From: Opitutaceae bacterium
Lineage (GTDB): Bacteria; Verrucomicrobiota; Verrucomicrobiia; Opitutales; Opitutaceae
Reading direction: 5' to 3'
Length of the DNA stretch: 64,000 nt
NCBI GenBank assembly: GCA_027482185.1
Contig: JAIXWF010000012.1
Coordinates: 186,001-250,000 of the forward strand
A program made the position numbers and the translations under genes. Positions 18,674-27,621 of this stretch are shown here, piece after piece. Below the pieces are notes generated by a model. That model did not search any database. It had not been told where the DNA came from and saw only the letters and a list, made by a program, of their open reading frames with translations. How positions within the stretch are numbered: the first letter of the stretch is position 1; each line of letters starts with the position of its first letter.

Positions 18674-19212
18674 AGTTTCGCGTCGGCAGCGGTCAGGCCG
18701 CGGCGACGGAGATATTCGGCGCAGCGCCGCGTGCCGCGGGCCACCTGCACCTCGACGGTACGCTCGGAGAGACCGAGGCGTTGGGCGACCTCGCGTTGCG
18801 AGAGGCCGGAAAGTTTGCGCAACATGACGATCTCGCGGCAGCGGTCGGGCAAATCGGCGATGGCCGCGGCGACGAGTTCGATTTTTTCCGCGGTGGAGAG
18901 GGCATCGGCCGGCGAGGGATCATCCTCTGCCACGGGCAGCGCGGCCAAATCCCTTACGGCAACCAACGGCGAAGCCTGGTCGCGGCGCAGCAGGTCCAGC
19001 GCGCGGTTGCGCGCGATCTTGAACAGAAAGGCGCGGGCGCAGCCGATCTGCCGGCCGGCGAAGGCGGTCCAGATGCGGAGGAGCGAATCCTGCACGACAT
19101 CGTCGACGTCCCGCACCCCGGGAAACGCGCGCTGCACGTAGGCGCGCAGGGCTCCGCGATGAAGATCGACCTCTTCGGAGAACCAGCGGGCGCGGTCGGT
19201 GGGGGGTGGCAT
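18670..19212 (-). CDS. ECF RNA polymerase sigma factor (FecI-like)
   Basis: 180 residues from ATG 19212. Region 2 is seen in RAYVQRAFPGVRDVDDVVQD and FLFKIARNRALDLLRR; region 4 in LPDRCREIVMLRKLSGLSQ and AQRLGLSERTVEVQVARG, the helix-turn-helix that reads the -35 element. It is first in a probable operon sigma-FecR-STN receptor-serine hydrolase, the classic layout of cell-surface signalling. The longer open frame back to 19248 is unlikely to be used. The promoter it recognises is not evident in the window. Confidence 0.92.
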   Translation of the reverse strand: MPPPTDRARWFSEEVDLHRGALRAYVQRAFPGVRDVDDVVQDSLLRIWTAFAGRQIGCARAFLFKIARNRALDLLRRDQASPLVAVRDLAALPVAEDDPSPADALSTAEKIELVAAAIADLPDRCREIVMLRKLSGLSQREVAQRLGLSERTVEVQVARGTRRCAEYLRRRGLTAADAKL

Positions 19213-19318
19213 CGCGAAGGTGACGCAGGCAGCGCGAAAGCCCCGCACGGTTCAAGCGCGGAGTGGGCGTGATCCGCCGGGACGCGCCTCTGCGCCGCCC
19301 ACGGCGGCCGCCCGCGAG

Positions 19319-20530
19319 TCAGCGGCCGCGGTCAGTGCCCGGCGTCCGGTGCCGCGCGCGGTAGGCGTACGGACTCTCCCCGGTCTCGCGCCGGAAGGCC
19401 ACGCTCAGGTAGCTCGCGCTCTCGAACCCCGCGAGCTCCGCCACCACGGCGATGGCCACTTCGCTCTCGGCGAGCAGGTGCCGCACCCGCGCGATCTTCT
19501 GCCGCACGATTTGCCGGTGCGGCGAATGGCCGAGCGCGGCCTTGAACTTCCGCTCCAGCAGCGTGCGCGACATCGGCACCGCGCGCAGCACGTCGGCCAC
19601 GCCGATGTTCTCGCCGGCGTGCGCCCGGATGTAGCGCACCGCTTGCGCGACCCGCGGATCGGCGACGGACACGCTGTCGGTCGACTGCCGCTCCGCCACC
19701 CGCACCGGGGCGACGAAGGTCGTGCGCCGCGCCGGCCGTTCCCCGGCCATCATCCGCGCCAGCATCGCCGCCGCCTCGTACCCGGTGCGCCGCGCGTTGG
19801 GCTGCACGCTGCTCAGCGCCGGCGTGCACAATTCGCACAGCACCTCGTCGTCGTCGACCCCGAGCACCGCGATCTCGTCCGGCACGCTCCACCCGCGCAA
19901 CTGGCAGGCCTCGAGGACCTGCTGCGCCCGCCCGTCGTAGCACGCGAACACCGCCAGCGGCCGCGGCAACTTCGCCAACGCCTCCGCCAATTCGCGGATC
20001 TCCGCATCCGACCCCGGCCGCCGCACGCGCCGCGGTCCGGTCCCGATCGCCGTGCAGGCGCCGCCGGCCCGCTGCACGAGCCGCGCGAACGCCGCCCCGC
20101 GCTGCCGCGCCCACAGGAACTGCGGGTCGCCGGCGAACGCGAAATGCCGGAAGCCCTTGGCCAGGAAATGGTCCGCCGCGAGCGCCGCCACTGCCGCGTT
20201 GTCGACGCTCACGCGGGGAAACTCCGACGCGAAGCGCTCGGCGCTCACGTCCACCACCGGCAACCGCGTCCGCTTCAGCGCCGCCGCGATCCGCGGCGAA
20301 TCCACGCGCGCGATGATGCCGTCGCCCTCCCAATCCCGGAGCCACCCGGGCAGCGGCCCGAGCCGCGCCTGCTCGGTGAAACGCACCGCCCAGCGCGCCC
20401 CCGTCCGCGTCCAGTCCCGCACCCCGTACAGCAGGTCCCGCCCGTAGCGGTTCGACGTCTCGATCAGCAGCGCGACCTTGCAGGTGCGCGCCGCCGGAAC
20501 GTCGGGCGAAACGGGGGCGGCAGGCGGCAT
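19319..20530 (-). CDS. xylR: XylR-type transcriptional regulator (periplasmic-binding-like sensor plus AraC helix-turn-helix)
   Basis: 403 residues. The N-terminal ~280 residues form a LacI-like sugar sensor beginning [20 protein letters not shown], which is nearly diagnostic of XylR-type regulators; the C-terminal ~100 residues are an AraC/XylS DNA-binding domain with [24 protein letters not shown]. coli XylR has the same domain order and length (~390). It is divergent from xylA across a 112-bp gap, so activation of xylose isomerase by xylose is the likely role. No xylB kinase or xylose transporter is adjacent. Confidence in the regulator class is high; ligand xylose is inferred from the neighbour. 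Confidence 0.88.
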   Translation of the reverse strand: MPPAAPVSPDVPAARTCKVALLIETSNRYGRDLLYGVRDWTRTGARWAVRFTEQARLGPLPGWLRDWEGDGIIARVDSPRIAAALKRTRLPVVDVSAERFASEFPRVSVDNAAVAALAADHFLAKGFRHFAFAGDPQFLWARQRGAAFARLVQRAGGACTAIGTGPRRVRRPGSDAEIRELAEALAKLPRPLAVFACYDGRAQQVLEACQLRGWSVPDEIAVLGVDDDEVLCELCTPALSSVQPNARRTGYEAAAMLARMMAGERPARRTTFVAPVRVAERQSTDSVSVADPRVAQAVRYIRAHAGENIGVADVLRAVPMSRTLLERKFKAALGHSPHRQIVRQKIARVRHLLAESEVAIAVVAELAGFESASYLSVAFRRETGESPYAYRARHRTPGTDRGR

Positions 20531-20642
20531 GCCCCGTCAGCCAGCCGGGGGTGTGCTAAAAATCAAAAGAAATGTGCGGATCTTTGTTACCGCTCCGGGC
20601 CGCCCCTGCGTTATCCTCCGGCCCTTTCCTCCCCTGCACCTC
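20531..20642. promoter_or_regulatory. Divergent xylR-xylA control region
   Basis: A 112-bp gap with an AT-rich island (20557-20589) in otherwise very GC-rich DNA. AAAGA at 20566-20570 and TCTTT at 20581-20585 form short inverted half-sites. The island is the probable promoter/operator for both genes; no confident -35/-10 pair can be assigned. Confidence 0.4.
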
Positions 20643-21974
20643 ATGAAAAAATCCCGCGCTTATTTCTCCGGCATCCCGACCGTCGCCTACGAAGGCCCGA
20701 AGTCCGACCGCGCCCTCGCGTTCAAACACTACAACCCCGACGAAGTCGTCGACGGCAAGACGATGGCCGAGCACCTCCGCTTCTCCGTCGCCTACTGGCA
20801 CGCCTTCCGCGGCACGGGCTCCGATCCCTTCGGCCCCGGCACCATCGTGCGCCCCTGGGAAGCCGGCAAGGACCCCGTCTCCGTCGCCAAGGTGCGCATG
20901 GAAGCCGCGTTCGAGTTCTGCCAGAAGATCCGCTCGCCCTTCTACTGCTTCCACGACCGCGACATCGCGCCCGAAGGCCGCACGTTGGCGGAGTCGAACC
21001 GCAACCTCGACGCGGTCGTCGCCCACGCGAAACAGCTCCAGCAGGCCACCGGCGTGAAGCTGCTCTGGGGCACGGCCAACCTCTTCTCCAATCCGCGCTA
21101 TATGTGCGGCGCGTCGACCAACCCCGACGCCCATGTCTTCGCCTACGCCGCCGCGCAGGTGAAGAAGGCCCTCGACGTGACGAAGGAACTCGGCGGCGAG
21201 AACTACGTCTTCTGGGGCGGCCGCGAAGGCTACGAGACGCTGCTGAACACGAACCTGAAGCGCGAACAGGACCACCTCGCGCGCTTCCTCCACCTCGCCG
21301 TCGACTACGCCCGCAGCATCGGTTTCAAGGGCCAGTTCCTGATCGAACCGAAGCCGAAAGAGCCGACCAAGCACCAGTACGACTTCGACGTCGCGAGCGG
21401 CATCGCCTTCCTCCGCACCTACGGCCTCGAGAAGTACTTCAAGTTCAACATCGAGACCAACCACGCCACGCTCGCGGGCCACACCTTCCAGCACGAGATC
21501 GAGGTCGCCGCCGCGGCCGGCATGCTCGGTTCGATCGACGCCAACGCCGGGGACCTGCTGCTCGGCTGGGACACCGACCAGTTCAACACCGACGTCCGCG
21601 AGCTCACCCTCGCGATGATCTCGATCCTCAAAGCCGGCGGCCTCGGCACCGGCGGTTTCAACTTCGACGCCAAGCTGCGCCGGCCGTCCATCGACGCCGA
21701 GGACCTCTTCCACGCCCACATCGGCGGCATGGACGCCTACGCGCTCGCGTTCAAACTCGCGCGCCGGATCCTGGCCGAGGGCAAGTTCGAGAAATTCGTC
21801 GCCGACCGCTACGCCAGCTTCGATTCCGGTTTCGGCCGCGACATCGAGACCGGCAAAGCCAACTTCCGCAGTCTCGAGAAACTGGTGCTCACGAAGCTCG
21901 GCGAGCCGACCCCGAAGTCCGGCAAGCAGGAGTACCTCGAAAACCTGCTGATGAGCTACCTGCACGGCGCCTGA
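20643..21974 (+). CDS. xylA: Xylose isomerase
   Basis: 443 residues, the usual length of class II xylose isomerases. It converts D-xylose to D-xylulose (and glucose to fructose) in the cytoplasm using two divalent metals. Motifs in order: [10 protein letters not shown] near the N-terminus, [14 protein letters not shown] with the ring-opening His and Asp, [16 protein letters not shown] with metal-binding Glu and Lys, [15 protein letters not shown], and [19 protein letters not shown] with the metal-binding Asp residues. ATG 20643 gives MKKSRAYF. It is divergent from the XylR-type regulator and ends at a strong intrinsic terminator, so it appears monocistronic. Confidence 0.98.
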   Translation: MKKSRAYFSGIPTVAYEGPKSDRALAFKHYNPDEVVDGKTMAEHLRFSVAYWHAFRGTGSDPFGPGTIVRPWEAGKDPVSVAKVRMEAAFEFCQKIRSPFYCFHDRDIAPEGRTLAESNRNLDAVVAHAKQLQQATGVKLLWGTANLFSNPRYMCGASTNPDAHVFAYAAAQVKKALDVTKELGGENYVFWGGREGYETLLNTNLKREQDHLARFLHLAVDYARSIGFKGQFLIEPKPKEPTKHQYDFDVASGIAFLRTYGLEKYFKFNIETNHATLAGHTFQHEIEVAAAAGMLGSIDANAGDLLLGWDTDQFNTDVRELTLAMISILKAGGLGTGGFNFDAKLRRPSIDAEDLFHAHIGGMDAYALAFKLARRILAEGKFEKFVADRYASFDSGFGRDIETGKANFRSLEKLVLTKLGEPTPKSGKQEYLENLLMSYLHGA

Positions 21975-21998
21975 GCCGTTTGCGGTTTTTCCCTTCCG

Positions 21999-22030
21999 CC
22001 GCCGGTTCCGCCTTGGGACCGGCGGTTTTT
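21999..22030 (+). terminator. Intrinsic terminator of xylA
   Basis: An 11-bp GC stem (21999-22009 with 22015-22025, one G-U pair), a 5-nt loop and TTTTT at 22026-22030, 24 bases after the xylA stop. Confidence 0.9.
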
Positions 22031-22098
22031 GTTTCCGCCGGGATTGCCTCGACGTCCCCTGCGGCACCGGCGCACAACCTCCGTGTCAGACGCCCACC

Positions 22099-23034
22099 AT
22101 GCGCCCTTCCCTTTCCCGGATTCCCGCCCTCCGCCTTCTGCTGCCGGCCCTGTGCCTGGCCGCCGCGGCGTCGGCCGCGCAGCCGACGCCCTCCGCCGTC
22201 GACAAGGTCCGCGAACAGGTCCTGCGGATGACCGAGTTCCTCGACACGACCTTGCCCGGTGTTCTCGGGGAAAAAAACATCACCCTCGCCTTCAAGCCGA
22301 AGTTCGGGGACCTCCGCGACGAGGAATACATCCGCTTCCCCTTGGAACTGCGCTACGGCCTGACCAAGAAATGGGAACTGCGCGGCGGACTCGTGCCGTT
22401 CATCCCGAGCCCGATCAACACCGGCCGCGATCACCGCTGGGGACCCGGCGAAGCCCGGCTCGGCGCCCGCTACGACCTCGGCCCCTGCCTGAATTTCTTC
22501 GACGACACCACGCTCGGCTTCGAGACCCGCATTCCGCTCGGCAAACCGCCGGTCGAGCTCAACGACCACTACACCCACCTCAAGCCGTCGGTCTCCGCCG
22601 CCCGCCAACTGCTGGGCTGGCCGGCGACGACCTTTTACGCGAATCTGAGCTACGACCGCAGCGTCGAACTCACCGAGCGCGGTCCGCCGCCGCCGGAAGT
22701 GGTGCGCCGCCATGTCATCGAGGCCGTCCCCGGCCTGCTCTACAAGCCGTCCGAACTCGGCTACTTCGCCGAGTACCGGATCCGGCGCATCGCCGAACCC
22801 GGCGAGTACCGCCTCGGCCACGAGATCCAATTCGGCACCATTTGGGACGTGCCCCTCGCGCGCTCGGCGACGTGGAAAGTCCCCGGCAAATGGCAACTCG
22901 AGCTCGCCTACCGCGTGAGCCACGAGGAAGGGCGCGACACCGACCACGGCGTCTACGCCCGCGTCAACTGGCGCACGACCCTGCGCGAGGTGCTCGACTA
23001 CACCGGCGCCGGTCCGGCCAAGCCGGGCCGCTGA
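22099..23034 (+). CDS. Secreted or outer-membrane protein of unknown function
   Basis: 311 residues with a clear Sec signal peptide (~1-27, ending ASAAQP). The mature chain alternates short polar/hydrophobic strands (ITLAFKPKFGDLR, IRFPLELRYGLTKKWELRGG, FYANLSYDRSV, FAEYRIRRIAEPGEYRLGHE), which suggests an outer-membrane beta-barrel of ~12-14 strands similar in style to transporter-like porins. No recognised catalytic motif is present, and it lacks the terminal Phe of TonB receptors (ends GPAKPGR). It follows xylA but is separated by a terminator, so a link to xylose is doubtful. Confidence 0.75.
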   Translation: MRPSLSRIPALRLLLPALCLAAAASAAQPTPSAVDKVREQVLRMTEFLDTTLPGVLGEKNITLAFKPKFGDLRDEEYIRFPLELRYGLTKKWELRGGLVPFIPSPINTGRDHRWGPGEARLGARYDLGPCLNFFDDTTLGFETRIPLGKPPVELNDHYTHLKPSVSAARQLLGWPATTFYANLSYDRSVELTERGPPPPEVVRRHVIEAVPGLLYKPSELGYFAEYRIRRIAEPGEYRLGHEIQFGTIWDVPLARSATWKVPGKWQLELAYRVSHEEGRDTDHGVYARVNWRTTLREVLDYTGAGPAKPGR

Positions 23035-23117
23035 GCGGAAGGGCCTCGAACCGACAGCGTCCGTTTTCGCGAATTCACGCCTCGCGGCCCCGTCGTCTCC
23101 GCTCCGGCAGATCGATC

Positions 23118-23145
23118 TTTCAGCGTTCAACCTTCACCTTTCAAC
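23118..23145 (-). repeat. Heptad arm, family 1 (four 7-bp units)
   Basis: Four consecutive heptads close to TTTCAAC (TTTCAGC, GTTCAAC, CTTCACC, TTTCAAC), 28 bp in total, ending 18 bases from the stop of the minus-strand ThuA gene. No partner arm is seen upstream. Read on the minus strand it is the purine-rich GTTGAAA form just after a stop codon. Confidence 0.8.
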
Positions 23146-23163
23146 CGCCGCCGCCCCGGCGGC

Positions 23164-24123
23164 TCACGGCGCGTGCTTCGCTTCGCCGGGCGCCAGACCC
23201 AGCGCCCAGAGAATGCCGCCGAGCAAATGCTGCTGGAACTGCTGCGCGACCTCGGGCGAATTCTTCCGGCCCTGTTTGTCGGTGTACGCCGGATCCCAGA
23301 CATCCTCGCGGTGACCGAGCGACGTGTAGAAAACGCGGCCTTTGCCGTGCGTCCGCGACCAGGCGATCGCGTTGTGGCCGGGCGCCTTGGTCTGCGGGTG
23401 CTTGTCCAGTGAAACCAGCGAGTGCACGCGGGCCTGGTTGTAGTCTTTGAATTCGTAGATCTCGTCGAACACCGTCCACGTCGCCGGCAAGCCGGCGCAG
23501 GCCGCGTGCTTCGGATCGTCGGTTTTGCATTCGACGGTGACCTGCGGCCCGTGCGTGCGGAACGCGCCGCCGATCATCGCGACGTACGGCGGGAAGCCTT
23601 GGAAGCGCCCGGATTTGTGGAACGTATCCGTCGCGGCATGCACGCCGATGAAGCCCTTGCCGGAAGCCACCCAGTCCACGAACGCCTGCTTGTCCGGCAA
23701 CGGCAGGTCGCCCGTCGTGCTCGCGAACAGCACCGCGTCGTAGTTTTTCAGATTCGCCGGGCTGAGCTTCTGGAGCACCTCCGCCATCTTCGGCGTCCAC
23801 GTGTCCCAGTAGGCCTTTTCGTCGGCGGCAAACTTCTTCAACGCCTCGACGTGCGCCGGATCTTCCGCGCCTTTCGGACCCGGCCGCGGCCGGCCCGGGG
23901 CCGGCGGCATGCCGGCCGGCTGGCTCGCGAACTCGACCGTGAACTTGCCGGACTTCGCGGCCATCTCCGCGAGAATGCGCTCGGCCGTCGGGATCGAGCT
24001 GTGGCGGAATCCGGCGGTGACGGTGACGACGAGCACCTTTTTCGGGGCGTCGGCAGCGGCGAGCGCCAGCGGCAGAACGGCGAGGGCGAACAGGAAACGG
24101 AAACAACGGAGGGGAGTATTCAT
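23164..24123 (-). CDS. ThuA-domain protein (trehalose-utilisation-like), secreted
   Basis: 319 residues from ATG 24123, with a Sec signal peptide (~1-22). The ThuA/glutamine-amidotransferase-like fold is shown by KVLVVTVTAGFRHSSIPTAE near the start, YDAVLFASTTGDLPLPDKQA, GKGFIGVHAATDTFHKSGRF, MIGGAFRTHGPQ and GRVFYTSLGHREDVW. ThuA proteins act on sugars, possibly as oxidoreductase partners or hydrolases, and are abundant in Planctomycetota and Verrucomicrobiota as secreted proteins. It is divergent from the peptide transporter and convergent with the gene before it. Exact function is not established for this family. Confidence 0.88.
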   Translation of the reverse strand: MNTPLRCFRFLFALAVLPLALAAADAPKKVLVVTVTAGFRHSSIPTAERILAEMAAKSGKFTVEFASQPAGMPPAPGRPRPGPKGAEDPAHVEALKKFAADEKAYWDTWTPKMAEVLQKLSPANLKNYDAVLFASTTGDLPLPDKQAFVDWVASGKGFIGVHAATDTFHKSGRFQGFPPYVAMIGGAFRTHGPQVTVECKTDDPKHAACAGLPATWTVFDEIYEFKDYNQARVHSLVSLDKHPQTKAPGHNAIAWSRTHGKGRVFYTSLGHREDVWDPAYTDKQGRKNSPEVAQQFQQHLLGGILWALGLAPGEAKHAP

Positions 24124-24249
24124 CGGGGCGAAGGGTGAGCCAGCGTCGCACCGCCGGCCCCCGCGACGCACGCCAAAACCGTGTCTTGGACGCGCGGATT
24201 TCCCTCTTGGCCGTCATCCCGCCCGCCGGCATGTTCCTCCGCCAACTGC

Positions 24250-25758
24250 ATGACCACCCCGAGCCCGGCTTCCGGTTCCGCTTCCTCCACCCTCAACGAC
24301 ACCGGCGGCCTCGGCGGCCACCCGCGCGGCCTGACGACGCTGTTCTTCACCGAGATGTGGGAACGCTTCAGCTACTACGGCATGCGCGCCCTGCTCGTGC
24401 TGTTCATGACCACGGAAGTCGCGAAGGGCGGACTAGGGTTCACCGACAAAACCTCCGCCGCCGTTTTCGGCACCTACACGATGAGCGTGTACCTGCTGAG
24501 CATTCTCGGCGGCTTCATCGCGGATAACTTCATCGGCTCCCGGCGCGCCGTGCTCTGGGGCGGCGTGATCATCGCCTCCGGCCACTATTCGATGGCCGTG
24601 CCTTCGACCGCGACGTTCTTCCTCGGCCTCGGCCTCGTCGCGATCGGCACCGGCCTCCTGAAGCCGAACATCTCCACAATGGTCGGCAGTCTCTACTCGC
24701 CGGAAGACGAGCGCCGCGATGCCGGTTTCTCGATTTTCTACATGGGCATCAACCTCGGCGCCCTCGCCGCGTCGATCGTCTGCGGCTACCTCGCGCAGAC
24801 GGAATCGTTCCGCGGTTTCCTCGTCGGCCTCGGCCTCAACCCTTACGGCAGCTGGCATTGGGCCTTCGGCGCCGCCGGTGTCGGCATGACCTTCGGTCTC
24901 TTCACCTACCTGCGCCGTGCGTCGACGCTCGCGCATGTCGGCCACGCCCCCGCCCTGACGGACGCCGGCCGCCCCTGGGGCAAACTCGGCCTCGTGCTGC
25001 TCGGTTCACTCGCATTGATCGGGATCATGGTACTCAGCGACCGCCACCAATGGATCGTGCTCGCTCTCTTCGCCGCGCAGATCGCGGCCGTGCTCGCGTT
25101 CGCCTTCCGCAACTCCGAAGAAAGCCGCCGGATCGCCGCCATCCTCGTGCTCTTCATCGCGGCGCAGATTTTCTGGGCGATCTTCGAGCAGGCCGGCTCC
25201 TCGATCTCGCTCTTCGCCGATCGGCTCACCGACAACCGCCTCTTCGGCCACGCGTTCCCGTCGGCCTGGTGGCAATCCATCAATTCCGCCTGGGTCATCG
25301 TCCTCGCGGCGCCGTTTGCCTGGCTCTGGATCAAGCTCGGCGCCCGCCAGCCTTCGAGTCCCGCCAAATTCGCCCTCGGTCTTTTCTTCGTCGGTCTCTC
25401 CTTCGTCTGGATGATCCCCGCCGCCAAGCTCACCGCCGAGGGCAAGGTCGGCCCGATCTGGCTGCTTGGTCTCTTCTTCTTCCAGACCGTCGGCGAAATG
25501 CTCCTGAGTCCCGTCGGCCTCAGCACCATGACCAAACTCGCCCCGGCGCGCCTGCTCGGTCTCGTGATGGGCATTTGGTTCCTCGCCGCCGCCCTCGGCA
25601 ACAAGCTCGCGGGCGTGCTCGCCGGCGAATTCAATTCCGCCGATTCCGCCGCCCTCGCCGACTTTTTCCTGAAGCAGGCCCTGCTCGTCGGCGGCGCGAC
25701 CGCCGTGCTCTTCGCGCTCGTGCCCTGGGTGAAACGCCTGATGGGCAGCGTGCGCTGA
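24250..25758 (+). CDS. Proton-dependent oligopeptide transporter (POT/PTR family, MFS)
   Basis: 502 residues from ATG 24250 (a longer GTG frame begins at 24181 but its start is polar and unlike the family). [20 protein letters not shown] carries the ExxERFxYYG motif of POT transporters that couples protons to di/tripeptide uptake; [15 protein letters not shown] and [12 protein letters not shown] are further PTR signatures. About 12-14 transmembrane helices are visible, the expected length for the family. It probably imports di- and tripeptides into the cytoplasm. A 48-bp gap with a GC hairpin separates it from the SMR gene. Confidence 0.92.
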   Translation: MTTPSPASGSASSTLNDTGGLGGHPRGLTTLFFTEMWERFSYYGMRALLVLFMTTEVAKGGLGFTDKTSAAVFGTYTMSVYLLSILGGFIADNFIGSRRAVLWGGVIIASGHYSMAVPSTATFFLGLGLVAIGTGLLKPNISTMVGSLYSPEDERRDAGFSIFYMGINLGALAASIVCGYLAQTESFRGFLVGLGLNPYGSWHWAFGAAGVGMTFGLFTYLRRASTLAHVGHAPALTDAGRPWGKLGLVLLGSLALIGIMVLSDRHQWIVLALFAAQIAAVLAFAFRNSEESRRIAAILVLFIAAQIFWAIFEQAGSSISLFADRLTDNRLFGHAFPSAWWQSINSAWVIVLAAPFAWLWIKLGARQPSSPAKFALGLFFVGLSFVWMIPAAKLTAEGKVGPIWLLGLFFFQTVGEMLLSPVGLSTMTKLAPARLLGLVMGIWFLAAALGNKLAGVLAGEFNSADSAALADFFLKQALLVGGATAVLFALVPWVKRLMGSVR

Positions 25759-25806
25759 ACGGCCGGTTTTGCTGGCCGGGACGACGCTGCGCCGCAGCCT
25801 CGCGGC

Positions 25807-26124
25807 ATGCATTGGACGCTGCTCTTCATCGCCGCCGCTTTCGAAATCGTCTGGGCCGTCGGCCTCAAATTCACCGCGGGGTTCACGCGCCTCTGGCCGA
25901 GCCTCGGCGTCGGTGCCGCCCTCGCCGCGAGCGTCGGCCTGCTCGCCCTCGCCGCCCGCGGTCTGCCCATCGGCACGGCCTACGCCGTCTGGACCGGTAT
26001 CGGCGCCGCGGGTACGGCCGTCGCCGGCATGGTGTTCTTCGGCGAGAGCGCGTCGCCGGCCCGGCTCGTCTGCCTCGGCCTCATCGTCGCCGGCGTTGCC
26101 GGATTGAAGTTCGTCGCGAAGTAA
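25807..26124 (+). CDS. SMR family transporter, Gdx/SugE-like (probable guanidinium exporter)
   Basis: 105 residues with four transmembrane helices. [15 protein letters not shown] has the membrane Glu used for proton coupling in helix 1 and the W-A-V-G-L-K signature separating Gdx/SugE proteins from EmrE-like drug exporters; [19 protein letters not shown] follows in helix 3. Gdx proteins export guanidinium ion in exchange for protons as antiparallel dimers. No guanidine riboswitch is seen in the short upstream gap. The nearby POT transporter is a chance neighbour as far as can be seen. Confidence 0.88.
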   Translation: MHWTLLFIAAAFEIVWAVGLKFTAGFTRLWPSLGVGAALAASVGLLALAARGLPIGTAYAVWTGIGAAGTAVAGMVFFGESASPARLVCLGLIVAGVAGLKFVAK

Positions 26125-26138
26125 ACCTCACTCCCGCA

Positions 26139-26756
26139 ATGCCGATCCGCGCCTGGTTCCCGACCTTCGTCTACTGCGAGCCGCTGCAGAAGAACGGCCT
26201 CGCCCGCCTCAACGCCGACCTCGCCGACGAATGCCGCCGGCTGCGCGACTTCGACGCCGCCGGCCGCCGTTGGTCCGCCAAAAACTATCCCGGCGGCTAC
26301 ACGAGCTACGCGTCGATGAACGAGCTGCACCGCTTCTCGAGCACGTTCGCCGACCTGGAAAAGAAACTCGACCGCCACGTCCGCGCCTTCGCCCGCCACC
26401 TCGACATGGATCTGCGCGGCAAGAAAATCGGGCTCACGGACCTGTGGGTGAACATCATGCCGCCCACCGCCGCCCACTCGCTGCACCTGCATCCGCTCTC
26501 GTTCATCAGCGGCACCTACTACGTCGCCACGCCGGCCGGCTGCTCCGGGCTGAAATTCGAGGACCCGCGCCTCGACCGTTTCATGGCCGCCCCGCCCAAG
26601 AAGACCGGCGCCCGCCGCGACAACCAGGTCCACGTCACCTACCCCGCCGAAGCCGGCAACGTCATCCTCTTCGAAAGCTGGCTCCGCCACGAAGTCGCCG
26701 CGAACCGCGTCGCCGAGGAACGCATCAGCGTCAGCTTCAACTACAATTGGTCGTGA
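26139..26756 (+). CDS. Putative 2OG-Fe(II) oxygenase (TIGR02466-like)
   Basis: 205 residues. It starts with IRAWFPTFVYCEPL, carries WVNIMPPTAAHSLHLHPLSF (candidate iron-binding His residues in HLHP), GTYYVATPAGCSGLKFEDPR, then GNVILFESWLRHEV (distal His) and ISVSFNYNW with an Arg upstream for 2-oxoglutarate. This order matches a family of small putative 2OG-Fe(II) oxygenases often found in marine bacteria and phages; substrates are unknown. The start is ATG 26139, 14 bp after the SMR gene, and the next gene follows by 10 bp, so a small operon (SMR-oxygenase-thpR-85-residue protein) is likely. Confidence 0.78.
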   Translation: MPIRAWFPTFVYCEPLQKNGLARLNADLADECRRLRDFDAAGRRWSAKNYPGGYTSYASMNELHRFSSTFADLEKKLDRHVRAFARHLDMDLRGKKIGLTDLWVNIMPPTAAHSLHLHPLSFISGTYYVATPAGCSGLKFEDPRLDRFMAAPPKKTGARRDNQVHVTYPAEAGNVILFESWLRHEVAANRVAEERISVSFNYNWS

Positions 26757-26766
26757 TCGGCCCGAC

Positions 26767-27342
26767 GTGCCGCCGGTGAATCCGCCGCCGCCGAACCGGC
26801 TCTTCGTCGCGATCGCGTTGCCGGACTCCGTCCGCGCCGATCTCGCCCGCCACGCACGGCCGCTCGACGGCGTGCGCTGGACCCCGCCGGAGCAACTGCA
26901 CCTCACGCTGCGTTTTCTCGGCGATCTCGACGGTCCCGCGGAGGATCGCGTGCGCGAGCGGCTCCGCGGGATCCGCATCGAGCCGTTCATTTTGCCGCTC
27001 GAGGGCCTCGGCACCTTCCCGCCGTCGCCCCCGGCCCGCGTGCTGTGGCTCGGCGTCGGTCGCGGCCACCCGCGGCTCTTCCAGCTGCGTCAACGCCTTG
27101 ACGACGCCCTGATCGCGGCCGGCCTCACTCTGGATCTGCGGACATTCCACCCCCACGTCACCCTCGCCCGCCTGACCGAGCTCGCCGATCCGGCCCTCGC
27201 GGCCTGGGCCAAATCGAGCCGCCAACTCGCGGCCCCGCCGTTCCGCGTCGCCGCCATCGACCTTTGCGCGAGCACGTTGCGTCCGGAAGGGGCGGTCCAC
27301 ACGTTGCAGGAGAGATTCCCGCTCGCGGGAACGCCCGCATGA
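26767..27342 (+). CDS. thpR: RNA 2',3'-cyclic phosphodiesterase (2H family)
   Basis: 191 residues from GTG 26767 (GTG 26776 also possible). The two His-x-Thr motifs that define the 2H phosphoesterases are HLTLRFLGD and HVTLARL, positioned ~85 residues apart. ThpR opens 2',3'-cyclic phosphates on RNA ends, and was first described as a 2'-5' RNA ligase. The start RLFVAIALPDSVRADL is typical. The last codons overlap the start of the next gene (ATGA), showing translational coupling. Confidence 0.9.
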   Translation: MPPVNPPPPNRLFVAIALPDSVRADLARHARPLDGVRWTPPEQLHLTLRFLGDLDGPAEDRVRERLRGIRIEPFILPLEGLGTFPPSPPARVLWLGVGRGHPRLFQLRQRLDDALIAAGLTLDLRTFHPHVTLARLTELADPALAAWAKSSRQLAAPPFRVAAIDLCASTLRPEGAVHTLQERFPLAGTPA

Positions 27343-27596
27343 TCGTCATCCGCCGCCTTACCGACCGCCGCCGCGCCTACACGGGCATTTTCCTGCCCGG
27401 CGAGTCGCCGCGCATTTTCCCGACCAGCGATCACGAACACGCGCGCATCATGCAGATTTATCTGCAGGACCGGCCCTACGACGGCGTGGAAAACGATTTT
27501 TCCGATTTCGGCCTCAACGGCACCGCATTGAAAACCGTCCCCTTTGCGCCGGTACCGGACGCAAAAAAACCCGCCGCGGATCACGCGGCGGGTTGA
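27339..27596 (+). CDS. Small protein of unknown function (85 aa), coupled to thpR
   Basis: Starts at ATG 27339 overlapping the thpR stop. The sequence MIVIRRLTDRRRAYTGIFLP then SDHEHARIMQIYLQDRPYDG is mixed charged/hydrophobic with no signal peptide and no motif I recognise. The last residues (KKPAADHAAG) are encoded by the hairpin of a minus-strand transcription terminator, so the C-terminal tail is probably not functionally constrained as protein. Support for the gene is the four-base overlap with thpR and good codon use. Confidence 0.65.
   Translation: MIVIRRLTDRRRAYTGIFLPGESPRIFPTSDHEHARIMQIYLQDRPYDGVENDFSDFGLNGTALKTVPFAPVPDAKKPAADHAAG
27563..27592 (-). terminator. Intrinsic terminator of the glycine-zipper gene, inside the neighbouring coding region
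   Basis: On the minus strand: a perfect 9-bp GC stem (27584-27592 with 27570-27578), 5-nt loop, then a run of seven T (27569-27563). It lies 30-59 bases after the stop of the minus-strand gene at 27622, within the last codons of the convergent plus-strand gene. Confidence 0.9.
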
Positions 27597-27621
27597 GAAA
27601 ACGAGCGGGGCCGGCGGCGGC

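Noticed and set aside
23118-23145. Heptad arrays as a CRISPR or a protein-coding repeat
   Set aside because: Units are 7 bp with no spacers of CRISPR size, no cas genes are present, and the arrays lie outside convincing reading frames.
25759-25806. A guanidine riboswitch before the Gdx-like gene
   Set aside because: The gap is only 48 bp and lacks the conserved riboswitch elements; it holds just a short GC hairpin.
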